In this document: one piece after another, positions 1-5,835 of the stretch
Numbering within the stretch: position 1 is the stretch's first letter
How the letters are laid out: every line of letters begins with the position of its first letter
Origin: Kitasatospora phosalacinea
Lineage (GTDB): Bacteria > Actinomycetota > Actinomycetes > Streptomycetales > Streptomycetaceae
Assembly: GCF_000717185.1 (NCBI RefSeq)
Contig: NZ_JNYE01000132.1
Coordinates: 1 to 16,905, forward strand
Length of the DNA stretch: 16,905 nucleotides
Direction: 5' to 3'
Notes under the pieces: model-generated
What the model was told of the DNA's origin: nothing
Database searches by the model: none
The model's input: only the letters and a program-made list of their open reading frames with translations
Translations under genes and position numbers: made by a program

Positions 1-106
1 GCAGATGTCGCAATCCACACCGAGCCAGAAGGCCCTCACTCATTTCAAGATCACCACACCGTGAACCCCGTCACCAACCTCCGTGGTCAGTACAGCTAGC
101 GCGCGC
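1..106. other. Left-edge segment without an assignable gene
   Basis: This stretch is clearly less GC-rich than its surroundings. Two short plus-strand frames enter from the left edge: one ends at TGA 61-63 and one at TAG 100-102. Either could be the last codons of a gene lying outside the window, but the translations match no family I recognise. No hairpin terminator is visible before the neighbouring gene's stop at 107. Confidence 0.3.
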
Positions 107-382
107 TCACAGCTCGGTGCGGCGGCGGCGCACCACCACCCACAGGTCCGCCGCCGCCACCAGGGTCAGCACCCCGCAGCCCACCGCGAGCACCACCAGC
201 GTCCCGCTGTCCGGCGCGCCGTCCGCGGGGGCCAGCGCGGCCCACACCGCGAAGCCCGCCGTGCACAGCGCGAAGAACGGCAGGAACAGCACCGACAGCA
301 GGAACCGCAGCTTCAGGTCGCTGCGCGCGGTGGCTGGCTCCGTCCCGCTCAGCCACACCTTCGGCGTCCTGGCCCGCCGCAT
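107..382 (-). CDS. DUF6343-like small membrane protein
   Basis: The gene encodes a 91-aa protein with two predicted membrane helices, about residues 26-50 and 61-85. The N-terminus is short and basic, and the C-terminus ends in an Arg-rich run (RRRRTEL). Residues 12-22 contain the pattern SGTEPATARSD before the first helix, which resembles actinomycete DUF6343 proteins; their function is unknown. The ATG at 382 was chosen because a GGGAGG ribosome site lies about 9 nt upstream on the minus strand; longer upstream frames are antisense to neighbouring genes. The gene is divergent from the I78-type gene at 446, so both promoters must sit in the 63-bp gap. A TAGGCT -10-like hexamer faces this gene, with no convincing -35. 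Confidence 0.72.
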   Translation of the reverse strand: MRRARTPKVWLSGTEPATARSDLKLRFLLSVLFLPFFALCTAGFAVWAALAPADGAPDSGTLVVLAVGCGVLTLVAAADLWVVVRRRRTEL

Positions 383-445
383 ACGCAACCGCCTCCCTCG
401 TACCCTTTCCAGCCTAGGACTGTTCGGGCGCGGGGAGGCGGGACG

Positions 446-643
446 ATGGAGGACCGGAACGAGGACCGGCTGGGCGACTACCCGGGGCTGCCGGTGGAGC
501 CGGCCCGGGCGCTGGCCGCCGAGCGGGGCTGGCGCACCGTGCGGGTGCTGGCGCCGGAGGCGCTGCTGACCATGGAGTACCGCTCGGACCGGCTCAACCT
601 GACGGTGCGGGACGGCGTCGTGGAGCGGGCCTGGGCGGGCTGA
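446..643 (+). CDS. Peptidase inhibitor I78 family-like protein
   Basis: This is a 65-aa soluble protein without a signal peptide. The core runs from GLPVEPARALAAERGW (residues 14-29) through VRVLAPEALLTMEYR to SDRLNLTVRDGVV (47-59). This matches the I78 inhibitor pattern, in which a helix is followed by a strand and then a 'T-x-(D/E)YRxDRLN' segment; family members act on serine peptidases such as elastase or subtilisin. The absence of a signal sequence suggests a cytoplasmic target or a domain with another role. The ATG at 446 has a GGGGAGGCGGG ribosome site just upstream. The 3' 166 bases are also covered antisense by the end of the PAP2 frame. The codon pattern and family match make this the better-supported product of that stretch. 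Confidence 0.75.
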   Translation: MEDRNEDRLGDYPGLPVEPARALAAERGWRTVRVLAPEALLTMEYRSDRLNLTVRDGVVERAWAG

Positions 644-1590
644 GGACGGGCCGGCAGCGGGCGCGCGGGCCACGGCGGGCGCGGCGCCGCCGCCGGGCGC
701 GGCCGGGGCGCGGCGGGGACCGGGCGGGCGAAGCGGCCCTCCCGGTGCCAGGCCGCCAGCACCCGCCGGTCCAGCGCGGCGACGGCCGGCTCGGCCAGCG
801 GCAGCGAGAGCAGCACCAGCGCGCCCGCCGCCCAGCCCGCGAACACGTCCGAGATCCAGTGGGTGCCCAGGTAGACGGTGGTCAGCCCGATCGAGGCCGC
901 GGTGAGCGCGGCCAGCGCGGCGCCCGTCCGCCGCCAGCGGGTCGCCAGGTACGCCAGCACGCCCCAGGTGACCACGGCGTTCGCGGTGTGCCCGGAGGGG
1001 AAGATGCTGCCGCCGGAGAACAGCTCGGGCGAGCCGACGTAGTGCGCGTAGTGCGGCCCCAGCCGACCGGTCAGGATCTTCACCCCGCCGACCGTGACGT
1101 TCAGCAGCAGCAGCGCCATGCCCATCACCAGCAGCGGCCGCGCCGAGTGCGCGCGGTAGCAGCGCCAGCCCAGCCACAGGCAGGCCGCGATCGCGGTCGG
1201 GCCGCGCTGCCCCGCGACCACCCAGATGTCCAGGTACGGCAGCGCCCCGGGCCACTGCCGGTACGGGCGCAGCTGCTGCAGCGACCAGTCCAGGTCGACC
1301 AGCGGCGAGTCGTACAGGATGGCCAGCACCACCACCAGGTAGAGCAGCCCGACCAGGCCGAAGAGCAGGGCGTGCCGTCGGCTGATCGACGGGAGCACGG
1401 AATCGGTCGCCCCGGTGAAAGAATCGTGACCGGATCGGATCGGAACCGTGCACGGGGTGGTCGATATCTGCTGCTCGGGGGATTCGGGATCGGCTGGCAC
1501 GGCTTCGACATTACCGGTCCGCCCAGGAGCACCCGGGCTATTCCGCGGATCTGTCACCCGCCGGTGACGTGTCGTCCCCCAGTTCTCCAT
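478..1590 (-). CDS. PAP2 family membrane phosphatase
   Basis: The gene encodes a 370-aa integral membrane protein of the PAP2 (phosphatidic acid phosphatase type 2/haloperoxidase) superfamily, expected to hydrolyse a lipid phosphate or pyrophosphate at the membrane. The C1 region is KILTGRLGP (171-179), C2 is GGSIFPSGH (193-201) with the catalytic-type His201, and C3 is TVYLGTHWISD (238-248) with His244 and Asp248. Helices lie near 74-93, 130-142, 152-170, 205-217, 222-240 and 248-266. The usual Arg of C1 (KX6RP) and of C3 (SRX5H) are Gly178 and Thr238. After about residue 285 the protein becomes Pro/Ala/Arg-rich and then Ser/Thr/Arg-rich where it runs antisense through the I78-type gene, so the true C-terminus is doubtful. 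The start is also uncertain: ATG 1590 has no visible ribosome site, and GTG 1398 (residue 65) is an alternative just before the first helix. Confidence 0.85.
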   Translation of the reverse strand: MENWGTTRHRRVTDPRNSPGAPGRTGNVEAVPADPESPEQQISTTPCTVPIRSGHDSFTGATDSVLPSISRRHALLFGLVGLLYLVVVLAILYDSPLVDLDWSLQQLRPYRQWPGALPYLDIWVVAGQRGPTAIAACLWLGWRCYRAHSARPLLVMGMALLLLNVTVGGVKILTGRLGPHYAHYVGSPELFSGGSIFPSGHTANAVVTWGVLAYLATRWRRTGAALAALTAASIGLTTVYLGTHWISDVFAGWAAGALVLLSLPLAEPAVAALDRRVLAAWHREGRFARPVPAAPRPRPAAAPRPPWPARPLPARPQPAQARSTTPSRTVRLSRSERYSMVSSASGASTRTVRQPRSAASARAGSTGSPG

Positions 1591-1601
1591 AGGGGCAGTT
1601 C

Positions 1602-1645
1602 AGGGCGGGGGCGGCGGGGCGGGAAAGGGGGGCGGGGAGTGGGGG
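1602..1645 (+). repeat. G-run tract (quadruplex-type)
   Basis: The plus strand carries closely spaced runs of three to six G (for example GGGCGGGGGCGG, then AAAGGGGGGCGGGG). It lies immediately upstream of the PAP2 start on the opposite strand. At least four runs with short spacers satisfy a G-quadruplex pattern; any effect on expression is inference. It also leaves only C-rich sequence where a ribosome site for the 1590 start would be expected. Confidence 0.5.
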
Positions 1646-1741
1646 AAATCACGCTCCCGGGTGCTCCGGCGAGCCGCATTCCGGCGGTTTCTCCAATTGC
1701 CCGAGGGGTGGTGCGGGGACGAATGAGGCGGCCGATTTCCC

Positions 1742-1755
1742 GTGACCCAGGTCAC
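1742..1755. promoter_or_regulatory. Operator-like dyad GTGACC-CA-GGTCAC
   Basis: This is a perfect 6-bp inverted repeat with a 2-bp centre, immediately inside the left 17-bp arm and directly abutting the first TTCCGG unit. Its size and symmetry fit a dimeric repressor site. No regulator can be assigned from sequence alone. Confidence 0.4.
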
Positions 1756-1816
1756 TTCCGGGTCGCTTCCGGAGCGCTTCCGGGGTGCTTCCGGGAGTGC
1801 TCCGGGGGCGCTCGGG
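1756..1816. repeat. Tandem TTCCGG array with exact 11-bp period
   Basis: TTCCGG occurs at 1756, 1767, 1778 and 1789. A one-mismatch copy (CTCCGG) lies at 1800 and a weaker one (CTCGGG) at 1811, every step being exactly 11 bp. The linkers are variants of GTCGC, AGCGC and GGTGC. An 11-bp period is close to one helical turn, so all units face the same side of the DNA, as expected for cooperative protein binding, although replication slippage would also give a fixed period. Confidence 0.7.
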
Positions 1817-1892
1817 GGAAATCGGCCGCCTCGTCCGCGGCCTTGTCGTCGGCCTCGTCGTCGGCCGGGCCGCTCGGTCAGGGCCCGCTCGG

Positions 1893-2084
1893 TCAGGGCA
1901 GCAGGCGTTCGACGGCCGCCGCGCCCTGTTCCTCCAGGTCCTTCCTGGCCTTCTCGACCAGCTCCGGGGTGGGGGTGCGCCCCGAGGCCATCACCAGGTC
2001 CTCGGGGTCGACGGGGTTCTCCGCCCCGGTGTGCAGCAGGTGGTCCGGGGTCGGCTCGGACTCGCTGTCCGTGGGATCGGTCAT
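1893..2084 (-). CDS. Conserved hypothetical protein, 63 aa
   Basis: This is a small acidic soluble protein beginning MTDPTDSESEPTPDHLL. The middle reads PVDPEDLVMASGR (25-37), followed by a helix-forming segment TPELVEKARKDLEEQGAAAVERLLP to the end. It has no signal peptide, membrane helix or catalytic motif. I recall similar short proteins in streptomycetes but know of no function. The ATG at 2084 is preceded by a clear GGAGG seven bases upstream, which decides against the longer in-frame start near 2177. It lies downstream of fabG on the same strand, with a 169-bp gap containing hairpins, so it probably has its own promoter. Confidence 0.7.
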   Translation of the reverse strand: MTDPTDSESEPTPDHLLHTGAENPVDPEDLVMASGRTPTPELVEKARKDLEEQGAAAVERLLP

Positions 2085-2131
2085 CAAGGTCCTCCGTGGG
2101 TGGAGCGCCGGAGTGCCCGGGCCGGCCCCTC

Positions 2132-2150
2132 CGGCGGGGCGCGCCCGCCG
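2132..2150 (-). terminator. Small GC-rich hairpin between fabG and the 63-aa gene
   Basis: CGGCGGG (2132-2138) pairs with CCCGCCG (2144-2150) across a 5-nt loop. There is no T tract. It could be a second termination or pausing structure after fabG, or chance pairing in GC-rich DNA. Confidence 0.25.
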
Positions 2151-2215
2151 CCCGGTCGGCGGCGGGAGGTCTGCCATCGAGTCTGGACCCGGGCCCGGGG
2201 CGGCGCACCACGAGC

Positions 2216-2236
2216 GCGGCGACGGCGTGTCGCCGC
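2216..2236 (-). terminator. Hairpin downstream of fabG
   Basis: GCGGCGAC (2216-2223) pairs perfectly with GTCGCCGC (2229-2236) across a 5-nt loop, beginning about 17 nt past the fabG stop in the direction of transcription. It lacks a U tract, as is common for actinomycete terminators. The position supports a terminator or an mRNA 3'-end stabiliser. Confidence 0.5.
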
Positions 2237-2253
2237 CACGGCCCCGGCGGCGG

Positions 2254-3039
2254 TCAGTCGAGCGGGCCGCCCGCGACGTAGATGACCTGGCCGGAGACGA
2301 AGCCCGCGCCCTCGGAGGCCAGGAAGGAGATGGTGTGCGCGATGTCGTCCGGCACGCCGACCCGCTGGACCGGGATGGCGGAGGCGGCGGCCTGCTTGAA
2401 CGCCTCGAACTCCATGCCGACCCGGGCCGCGGTGGCCGCGGTCATGTCGGTGGCGATGAAGCCGGGGGCGACCGCGTTGGCGGTGACGCCGAACTTGCCG
2501 AGCTCGATGGCCAGGGTCTTGGTGAAGCCCTGCAGGCCGGCCTTGGCCGCCGAGTAGTTGGCCTGGCCGCGGTTGCCCTGGGCGGAGGAGGAGGACAGGT
2601 TGACGATCCGTCCGAAACCGGCCGCCACCATGTGCTTCTGCACCGCCCTGGTCATCAGGAAGGCGCCCTTGAGGTGCACGCCCATCACGGTGTCCCAGTC
2701 CGACTCGGACATCTTGAACAGCAGGTTGTCGCGCAGCACGCCCGCGTTGTTCACCAGCACCACGGGGGCGCCGAGCTCGGCGGCGATCCGCTCCACCGCG
2801 GCCTCCACCTGCTCCGCGTCCGACACGTCCGCGCCGACGGCCAGCGCGCGGCCGCCCGCGGCCTCGATCGCCTCGGCGGTGCCCTTGGCGGTGGACTCCT
2901 CCAGGTCGACCACGGCGACGGCGTAACCGTCCGCGGCCAGCCGGAGCGCGGTGGCCGCGCCGATCCCGCGGGCCGCGCCCGTCACCACGGCCACCCGCGC
3001 CGGAGCGGGGGCGGTCACGGAGGTGCTCTGCTCGGTCAT
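2254..3039 (-). CDS. fabG: 3-oxoacyl-ACP reductase FabG-type SDR
   Basis: This 261-aa classical short-chain dehydrogenase/reductase should reduce a 3-oxoacyl thioester, or a related keto substrate, with NAD(P)H in the cytoplasm. The cofactor motif TGAARGIG is at 20-27, the NNAG strand motif at 97-100, the catalytic Ser at 149, and YSAAK at 162-166 supplies Tyr162 and Lys166. The stretch GQANYSAAKAGLQGFTKTLAIEL and the C-terminal SEGAGFVSGQVIYVAGG are typical of FabG. The ATG at 3039 begins the family-like N-terminus (MTEQSTSV); a weak GAGAGACGAG lies upstream. It is divergent from the double MarR gene, which makes it a natural candidate target of that regulator. Actinomycetes carry many FabG paralogues, so a role in primary fatty-acid synthesis is not certain. 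Confidence 0.9.
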   Translation of the reverse strand: MTEQSTSVTAPAPARVAVVTGAARGIGAATALRLAADGYAVAVVDLEESTAKGTAEAIEAAGGRALAVGADVSDAEQVEAAVERIAAELGAPVVLVNNAGVLRDNLLFKMSESDWDTVMGVHLKGAFLMTRAVQKHMVAAGFGRIVNLSSSSAQGNRGQANYSAAKAGLQGFTKTLAIELGKFGVTANAVAPGFIATDMTAATAARVGMEFEAFKQAAASAIPVQRVGVPDDIAHTISFLASEGAGFVSGQVIYVAGGPLD

Positions 3040-3140
3040 CTTCGTACTCGTCTCTCTCGAAGTCGGACGACGGGAGCGGCGCGGGCCGGAGACCCGTCGA
3101 TGAGAAATAAATGAGTTGCGCAGGGCGCAGCGCGGCAACC

Positions 3141-3153
3141 TTACCGACGAGTA
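3141..3153. promoter_or_regulatory. TTAC-N6-GTA imperfect dyad upstream of fabG
   Basis: The sequence TTACCGACGAGTA lies about 100 bp upstream of the fabG start in an otherwise GC-rich region. The half-sites TTAC and GTA(G) form an imperfect palindrome of the size used by TetR- or MarR-type repressors. The assignment to a binding site is inference. Confidence 0.3.
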
Positions 3154-3321
3154 GGATTTCCGGCCAGGGGCAGCGCCGCAGGTGACAGAGGGTGAGGGCG
3201 AAAAGCGGCCGAGCGGGTGAACCAGGTTGGGCGTGGTCCCGACATACGGGGGAAATATGCCAACTTCGCCGATCCTGCGACTACTCTGCGCCCCTACCTG
3301 CCGGTCCAGGCCGACCGTTTG

Positions 3322-3327
3322 TATAGT
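3322..3327 (+). promoter_or_regulatory. Possible -10 element for the double MarR gene
   Basis: TATAGT, in the local context TTTGTATAGTGTG, is the best -10 hexamer in the 411-bp gap between fabG and the MarR gene. No good -35 sits at 17-18 bp. If real, it gives a leader of about 115 nt that contains the inverted repeat at 3403-3431. Confidence 0.3.
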
Positions 3328-3402
3328 GTGCGCCAGCAGCCACCGGCTGCACGGCCGACGCGTCCTCTCTCACAGCGGGATGCTCACTCGCCGTTACTGC
3401 CC

Positions 3403-3431
3403 CGCTCGGGTGTCCCACACACACCCGGGCG
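3403..3431. promoter_or_regulatory. 11-bp-arm inverted repeat before the double MarR gene
   Basis: Arms 3403-3413 (CGCTCGGGTGT) and 3421-3431 (ACACCCGGGCG) are complementary with one mismatch around a 7-bp spacer. The structure ends 19 bp before the ATG at 3451. It could be an autoregulatory operator or an RNA hairpin that limits access to the weak ribosome site. It is the strongest dyad in the fabG-marR gap. Confidence 0.5.
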
Positions 3432-3450
3432 TGACACCGGGACGGATTTC

Positions 3451-4347
3451 ATGGTGCTGGGGGAGATCCCGACAACCCGCGTGCCCGGCCGACTGCAGCA
3501 GTCGCCCGGACACCTCATTCGCGTGGCCCAGCAGGTGCACACCCGCTTGTGGTCCGAATACGTCGGTACCGAGCTGACGGCTCCGCAGTTCGCGGTGCTG
3601 CTGGTACTGGCGCTGGAACCCGGAGCCGACCAGCGCACGGTCGGCGAACGGGCCTCGCTCGACAAGGCGACGATGGCCGAGATGGTCGCCCGGCTGGTCC
3701 GGCGGGGCCTGGTCCTCCGCCGCAGGGACCCGGCCGACGGCCGGCGCAAGCTGCTGGCGCTCTCGCAGAACGGCGCTCAGGCCGTCCGCGAGGCGACCGG
3801 CGGCGTGGTCCGGGTCCAGCGGACCCTGTTCGAGCCGCTGGGCCCGGACGAGCAGCTGGAGATCGTCCGGATCATGGCGCGGATAGCCCGGCTGGAACCG
3901 GGGGCCGTCGCCGTGATGACGGACGCCCGGCCGACGCTGGACGCCCAGCGCGCCATCGGCTACCTGATCCGGGTCGCCCAGCAGGTGCACACCAAGCTCT
4001 GGTCGGAGAAGGTCGGCACCGAGCTGACGGCTCCGCAGTACGCGGTGCTCGACGCGCTGGAGACCGAACCGGGCGCCGACCAGCGCACCGTCGGCGAACT
4101 CGCCTCGCTCGACAAGGCGACGATGGCCGAGATGGTCAGCCGGCTGGTCCGGCGCGGCCTGGTGCTGCGCCGCCGCGACCCCTCGGACGGGCGCCGCAAC
4201 CTGCTCTCGCTCTCCCCGACCGGCCAGGAGCTGCTGCACCGCTCCACCGCCGGGGTCCGCGAGGTCCAGGAGGCGCTGCTCGCCCCGCTGGAGCCGCACG
4301 AGCACGTGCGGGCGCTGGAGCTGCTCGCCAAGGCGGCCCGGCTGTAA
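3451..4347 (+). CDS. Tandem double-domain MarR family regulator
   Basis: This is a 298-aa cytoplasmic DNA-binding regulator containing two complete MarR domains in one chain, about residues 20-149 and 170-298. Single MarR proteins are usually about 140-160 aa. The two halves align with an exact 150-residue offset and no gap. I count 87 identities in 128 positions, and 68 of 80 over the first part, which includes the winged helix (for example LTAPQ, DKATMAEMV, RLVRRGLVLRRRDP). Wings are DPADGRR (93-99) and DPSDGRR (243-249). There is no cysteine in either half, which argues against OhrR-type thiol sensing. ATG 3451 was chosen because the upstream in-frame extension to GTG 3217 is non-family, low-quality sequence. 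An internal ATG at 3916 could also yield a 143-aa single-domain form. It is divergent from fabG and convergent with the aldo/keto reductase gene. Confidence 0.88.
   Translation: MVLGEIPTTRVPGRLQQSPGHLIRVAQQVHTRLWSEYVGTELTAPQFAVLLVLALEPGADQRTVGERASLDKATMAEMVARLVRRGLVLRRRDPADGRRKLLALSQNGAQAVREATGGVVRVQRTLFEPLGPDEQLEIVRIMARIARLEPGAVAVMTDARPTLDAQRAIGYLIRVAQQVHTKLWSEKVGTELTAPQYAVLDALETEPGADQRTVGELASLDKATMAEMVSRLVRRGLVLRRRDPSDGRRNLLSLSPTGQELLHRSTAGVREVQEALLAPLEPHEHVRALELLAKAARL
3511..4347 (+). repeat. Direct duplication with 450-bp period inside the MarR gene
   Basis: The coding DNA of the two MarR domains is repeated at a constant distance of 450 bp. For example, GAGCTGACGGCTCCGCAGT begins at 3571 and again at 4021, and GACAAGGCGACGATGGCC begins at 3661 and again at 4111. 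Identity is high up to about 3750 (copy 2 to about 4200) and drops in the C-terminal thirds. Confidence 0.9.
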
Positions 4348-4422
4348 CGATTCTGCAAAGCGCCGTCCGTTGTCCGGGCGGCGATCGCGCTCCGACCGGT
4401 CACGCGGCACCGGCGGGCGCGT

Positions 4423-4462
4423 GGGAAGGGGCCGGCACCCGCTCGGGTGCCGGCCCCTTCCC
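4423..4462. terminator. Perfect 19-bp hairpin, bidirectional terminator
   Basis: The left arm 4423-4441 and right arm 4444-4462 are perfectly complementary around CT; the outer part reads GGGAAGGGGCC and GGCCCCTTCCC. It lies between the convergent MarR (stop 4347) and aldo/keto reductase (stop 4546) genes. With no T-rich tail on either side, it fits the long GC-rich hairpins that separate convergent genes in streptomycetes. Confidence 0.85.
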
Positions 4463-4545
4463 GTTCTGCTCCTCCGGCCCGGCCGCGGCGGGGTGTTGAC
4501 GGAGCGTCAACTCCCGCCGCCCGCGGCCGGGCCCGGGGGCGGGGG

Positions 4546-5421
4546 TCAGTTCCAGTCGAAACCGGCCGGGTCCGGGCCGATCCGCTGCCCGGTGGCGATG
4601 CCGTCGACGGCTGCCAGGTCCTCGGCGTCCAGCTCGAAGCCCGTGACGTCCAGGTTCTCCCGGATCCGGGCGGGGGTGACCGACTTCGGGATGGCGATCA
4701 CGCCGGACTGCAGGTGCCAGCGCAGCACCACCTGGGCCGCCGTGCGGCCGTGCTTGGCGGCGATCGCCAGCAGGGCCGGCTCGGCCAGCAGGTCCTTGCC
4801 CTGGCCCAGCGGGCTCCAGGCCTCGGTGGCGATGCCGTGCTCGGCGTGCAGGGCGCGCAGCTCGGCCTGCGGGAAGTACGGGTGCAGCTCGATCTGGTTG
4901 AGGACCGGCTTCACCTCGGCCTCCTTCAACAGCAGCTCCAAGTCCGGTGCGCGGAAGTTGGAGACGCCGATCGCCCGGACCCGGCCCTCGGCGTGCAGCT
5001 GCTCGAAGGCGCGCCAGATGTTCAGGAAGGCGTTGCCGTGCATCGGGCGCGGCCAGTGGATCAGGTACAGGTCCAGCACGTCCAGGCCGAGGCGGCCGAG
5101 CGACTCGTCGAAGGTGCGCAGCACCCGGTCGCGGCCCTGCTCGCCGGACCAGTCGACGGTGCCCGAGTTCCACAGCTTGGTGGTCACGAACAGCTCGTCG
5201 CGGGCGACGCCGGACTCGGCGATCGCCCGGCCGGTGCCCGCCTCGTTCTCGTAGACCTCGGCGGTGTCGACCGAGCGGTAGCCGGCCTCCAGGGCGGCGC
5301 GCACCGCGGGGACGGCCTCGGCGTCCGGCACCTGCCAGACGCCGAAGCCGAGCTGCGGGATCCGCACGCCGTTGTTCAGCGTGATCGTGGGGACCGGGGG
5401 GACTGCGGGGGTGCTGGTCAC
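4546..5421 (-). CDS. Aldo/keto reductase (AKR5-like)
   Basis: This 291-aa NADPH-dependent aldo/keto reductase has a cytoplasmic TIM-barrel fold and resembles the 2,5-diketo-D-gluconate reductase group. The catalytic tetrad is Asp52, Tyr57, Lys82 and His122, seen in SVDTAEVYENE, TTKLW and DLYLIHWP. Further signatures are GVSNF (152-156), NQIELHPYF (175-183), and the cofactor segment IPKSVTPARIRENLDV (244-259), which binds the 2'-phosphate of NADPH. The length is normal for the family and no key residue is missing. The start is GTG 5421, with GAAGGG about 11 nt upstream. It converges on the double MarR gene and is divergent from the ABC exporter pair. The physiological substrate cannot be told from sequence. 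Confidence 0.92.
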   Translation of the reverse strand: MTSTPAVPPVPTITLNNGVRIPQLGFGVWQVPDAEAVPAVRAALEAGYRSVDTAEVYENEAGTGRAIAESGVARDELFVTTKLWNSGTVDWSGEQGRDRVLRTFDESLGRLGLDVLDLYLIHWPRPMHGNAFLNIWRAFEQLHAEGRVRAIGVSNFRAPDLELLLKEAEVKPVLNQIELHPYFPQAELRALHAEHGIATEAWSPLGQGKDLLAEPALLAIAAKHGRTAAQVVLRWHLQSGVIAIPKSVTPARIRENLDVTGFELDAEDLAAVDGIATGQRIGPDPAGFDWN

Positions 5422-5835
5422 GGGAAGGGGTGCCCTTCGTCTCTGCTTCTGCGGCCGGTGGTCGCGGTGCTCGTCGCGGCTCGTCGCGGCTCGTCGCGCT
5501 TCCGGCCGTGCTTCGGTGGTGCTTCCGGAGCGGTGGCAACGGCCGGGGGCACCGGGTTATTCCCGTGACGGGGGAGTTCCCCGGAACGGATGAAAGCGGG
5601 TGGGGCCGGCGGCCGGAACGGGCCGATCCGCCGGAAAACCTGTTGCGTGCGTCACAGCGCGGCGGTCAGGCTCGCCGCATGTGACGAGCCGACCGCACCC
5701 GCGCCGCGCACCTCCGACGCACCGGGCCCCACCGGGCCCGGCCGACGCGCCCCGCCGTGCTCCGCCGCGTCCGGCGGGCCGGGGCCGTCCCGCCGTCCCC
5801 GCCCCTGCCCCGTCCCATCCCGCAACGGAGCGATC
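5422..5835. other. 414-bp divergent intergenic region
   Basis: This is the gap between the start of the aldo/keto reductase (minus) and the first ABC exporter gene (plus). It holds the repeat cluster described separately near 5469-5528 and a small dyad GGGGA-GT-TCCCC near 5571-5582. A weak TTGCGT with 17-bp spacing to TCAGGC (about 5643-5671) might serve as a promoter for the exporter genes. Open frames through it have no family resemblance and no convincing ribosome site. Confidence 0.4.
5469..5528. repeat. 10-bp triplet repeat followed by TTCCGG units
   Basis: GCTCGTCGCG is repeated three times head to tail at 5469-5498. TTCCGG follows at 5500 and 5523, with a variant TTCGG at 5512, giving steps of 12 and 11 bp. 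The second part resembles the 11-bp-period TTCCGG array at 1756-1816. It lies about 50-105 bp upstream of the aldo/keto reductase start. Confidence 0.65.

Larger units (their letters stand above)
1725..1832. repeat. Perfect 17-bp inverted repeats flanking a 74-bp core
   Basis: The left arm at 1725-1741 (GAGGCGGCCGATTTCCC) is the exact reverse complement of the right arm at 1816-1832. The core between them holds a 14-bp operator-like dyad and a tandem array with an 11-bp period. No target-site duplication is visible outside the arms (GACGAAT before, GTCCGCG after), so a mobile element is not proven. The structure lies between the stop of the 63-aa gene (1893) and the PAP2 start (1590), both on the minus strand. 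It would therefore be transcribed as a long stem-loop in any read-through RNA or in a PAP2 leader. Confidence 0.8.

Noticed and set aside
1756..1816. CRISPR-like array
   Set aside because: The units are 6-11 bp with 5-bp linkers, far too short for CRISPR repeats and spacers, and there are no cas genes.
1725..1832. Calling the inverted-repeat unit an insertion sequence or MITE
   Set aside because: No target-site duplication, no transposase and no second copy in the window. It is reported as a repeat only.
3217..3450. N-terminal extension of the MarR protein from GTG 3217
   Set aside because: The extra 78 residues have no family resemblance and cross a dyad and a possible promoter. The MarR alignment starts after ATG 3451.
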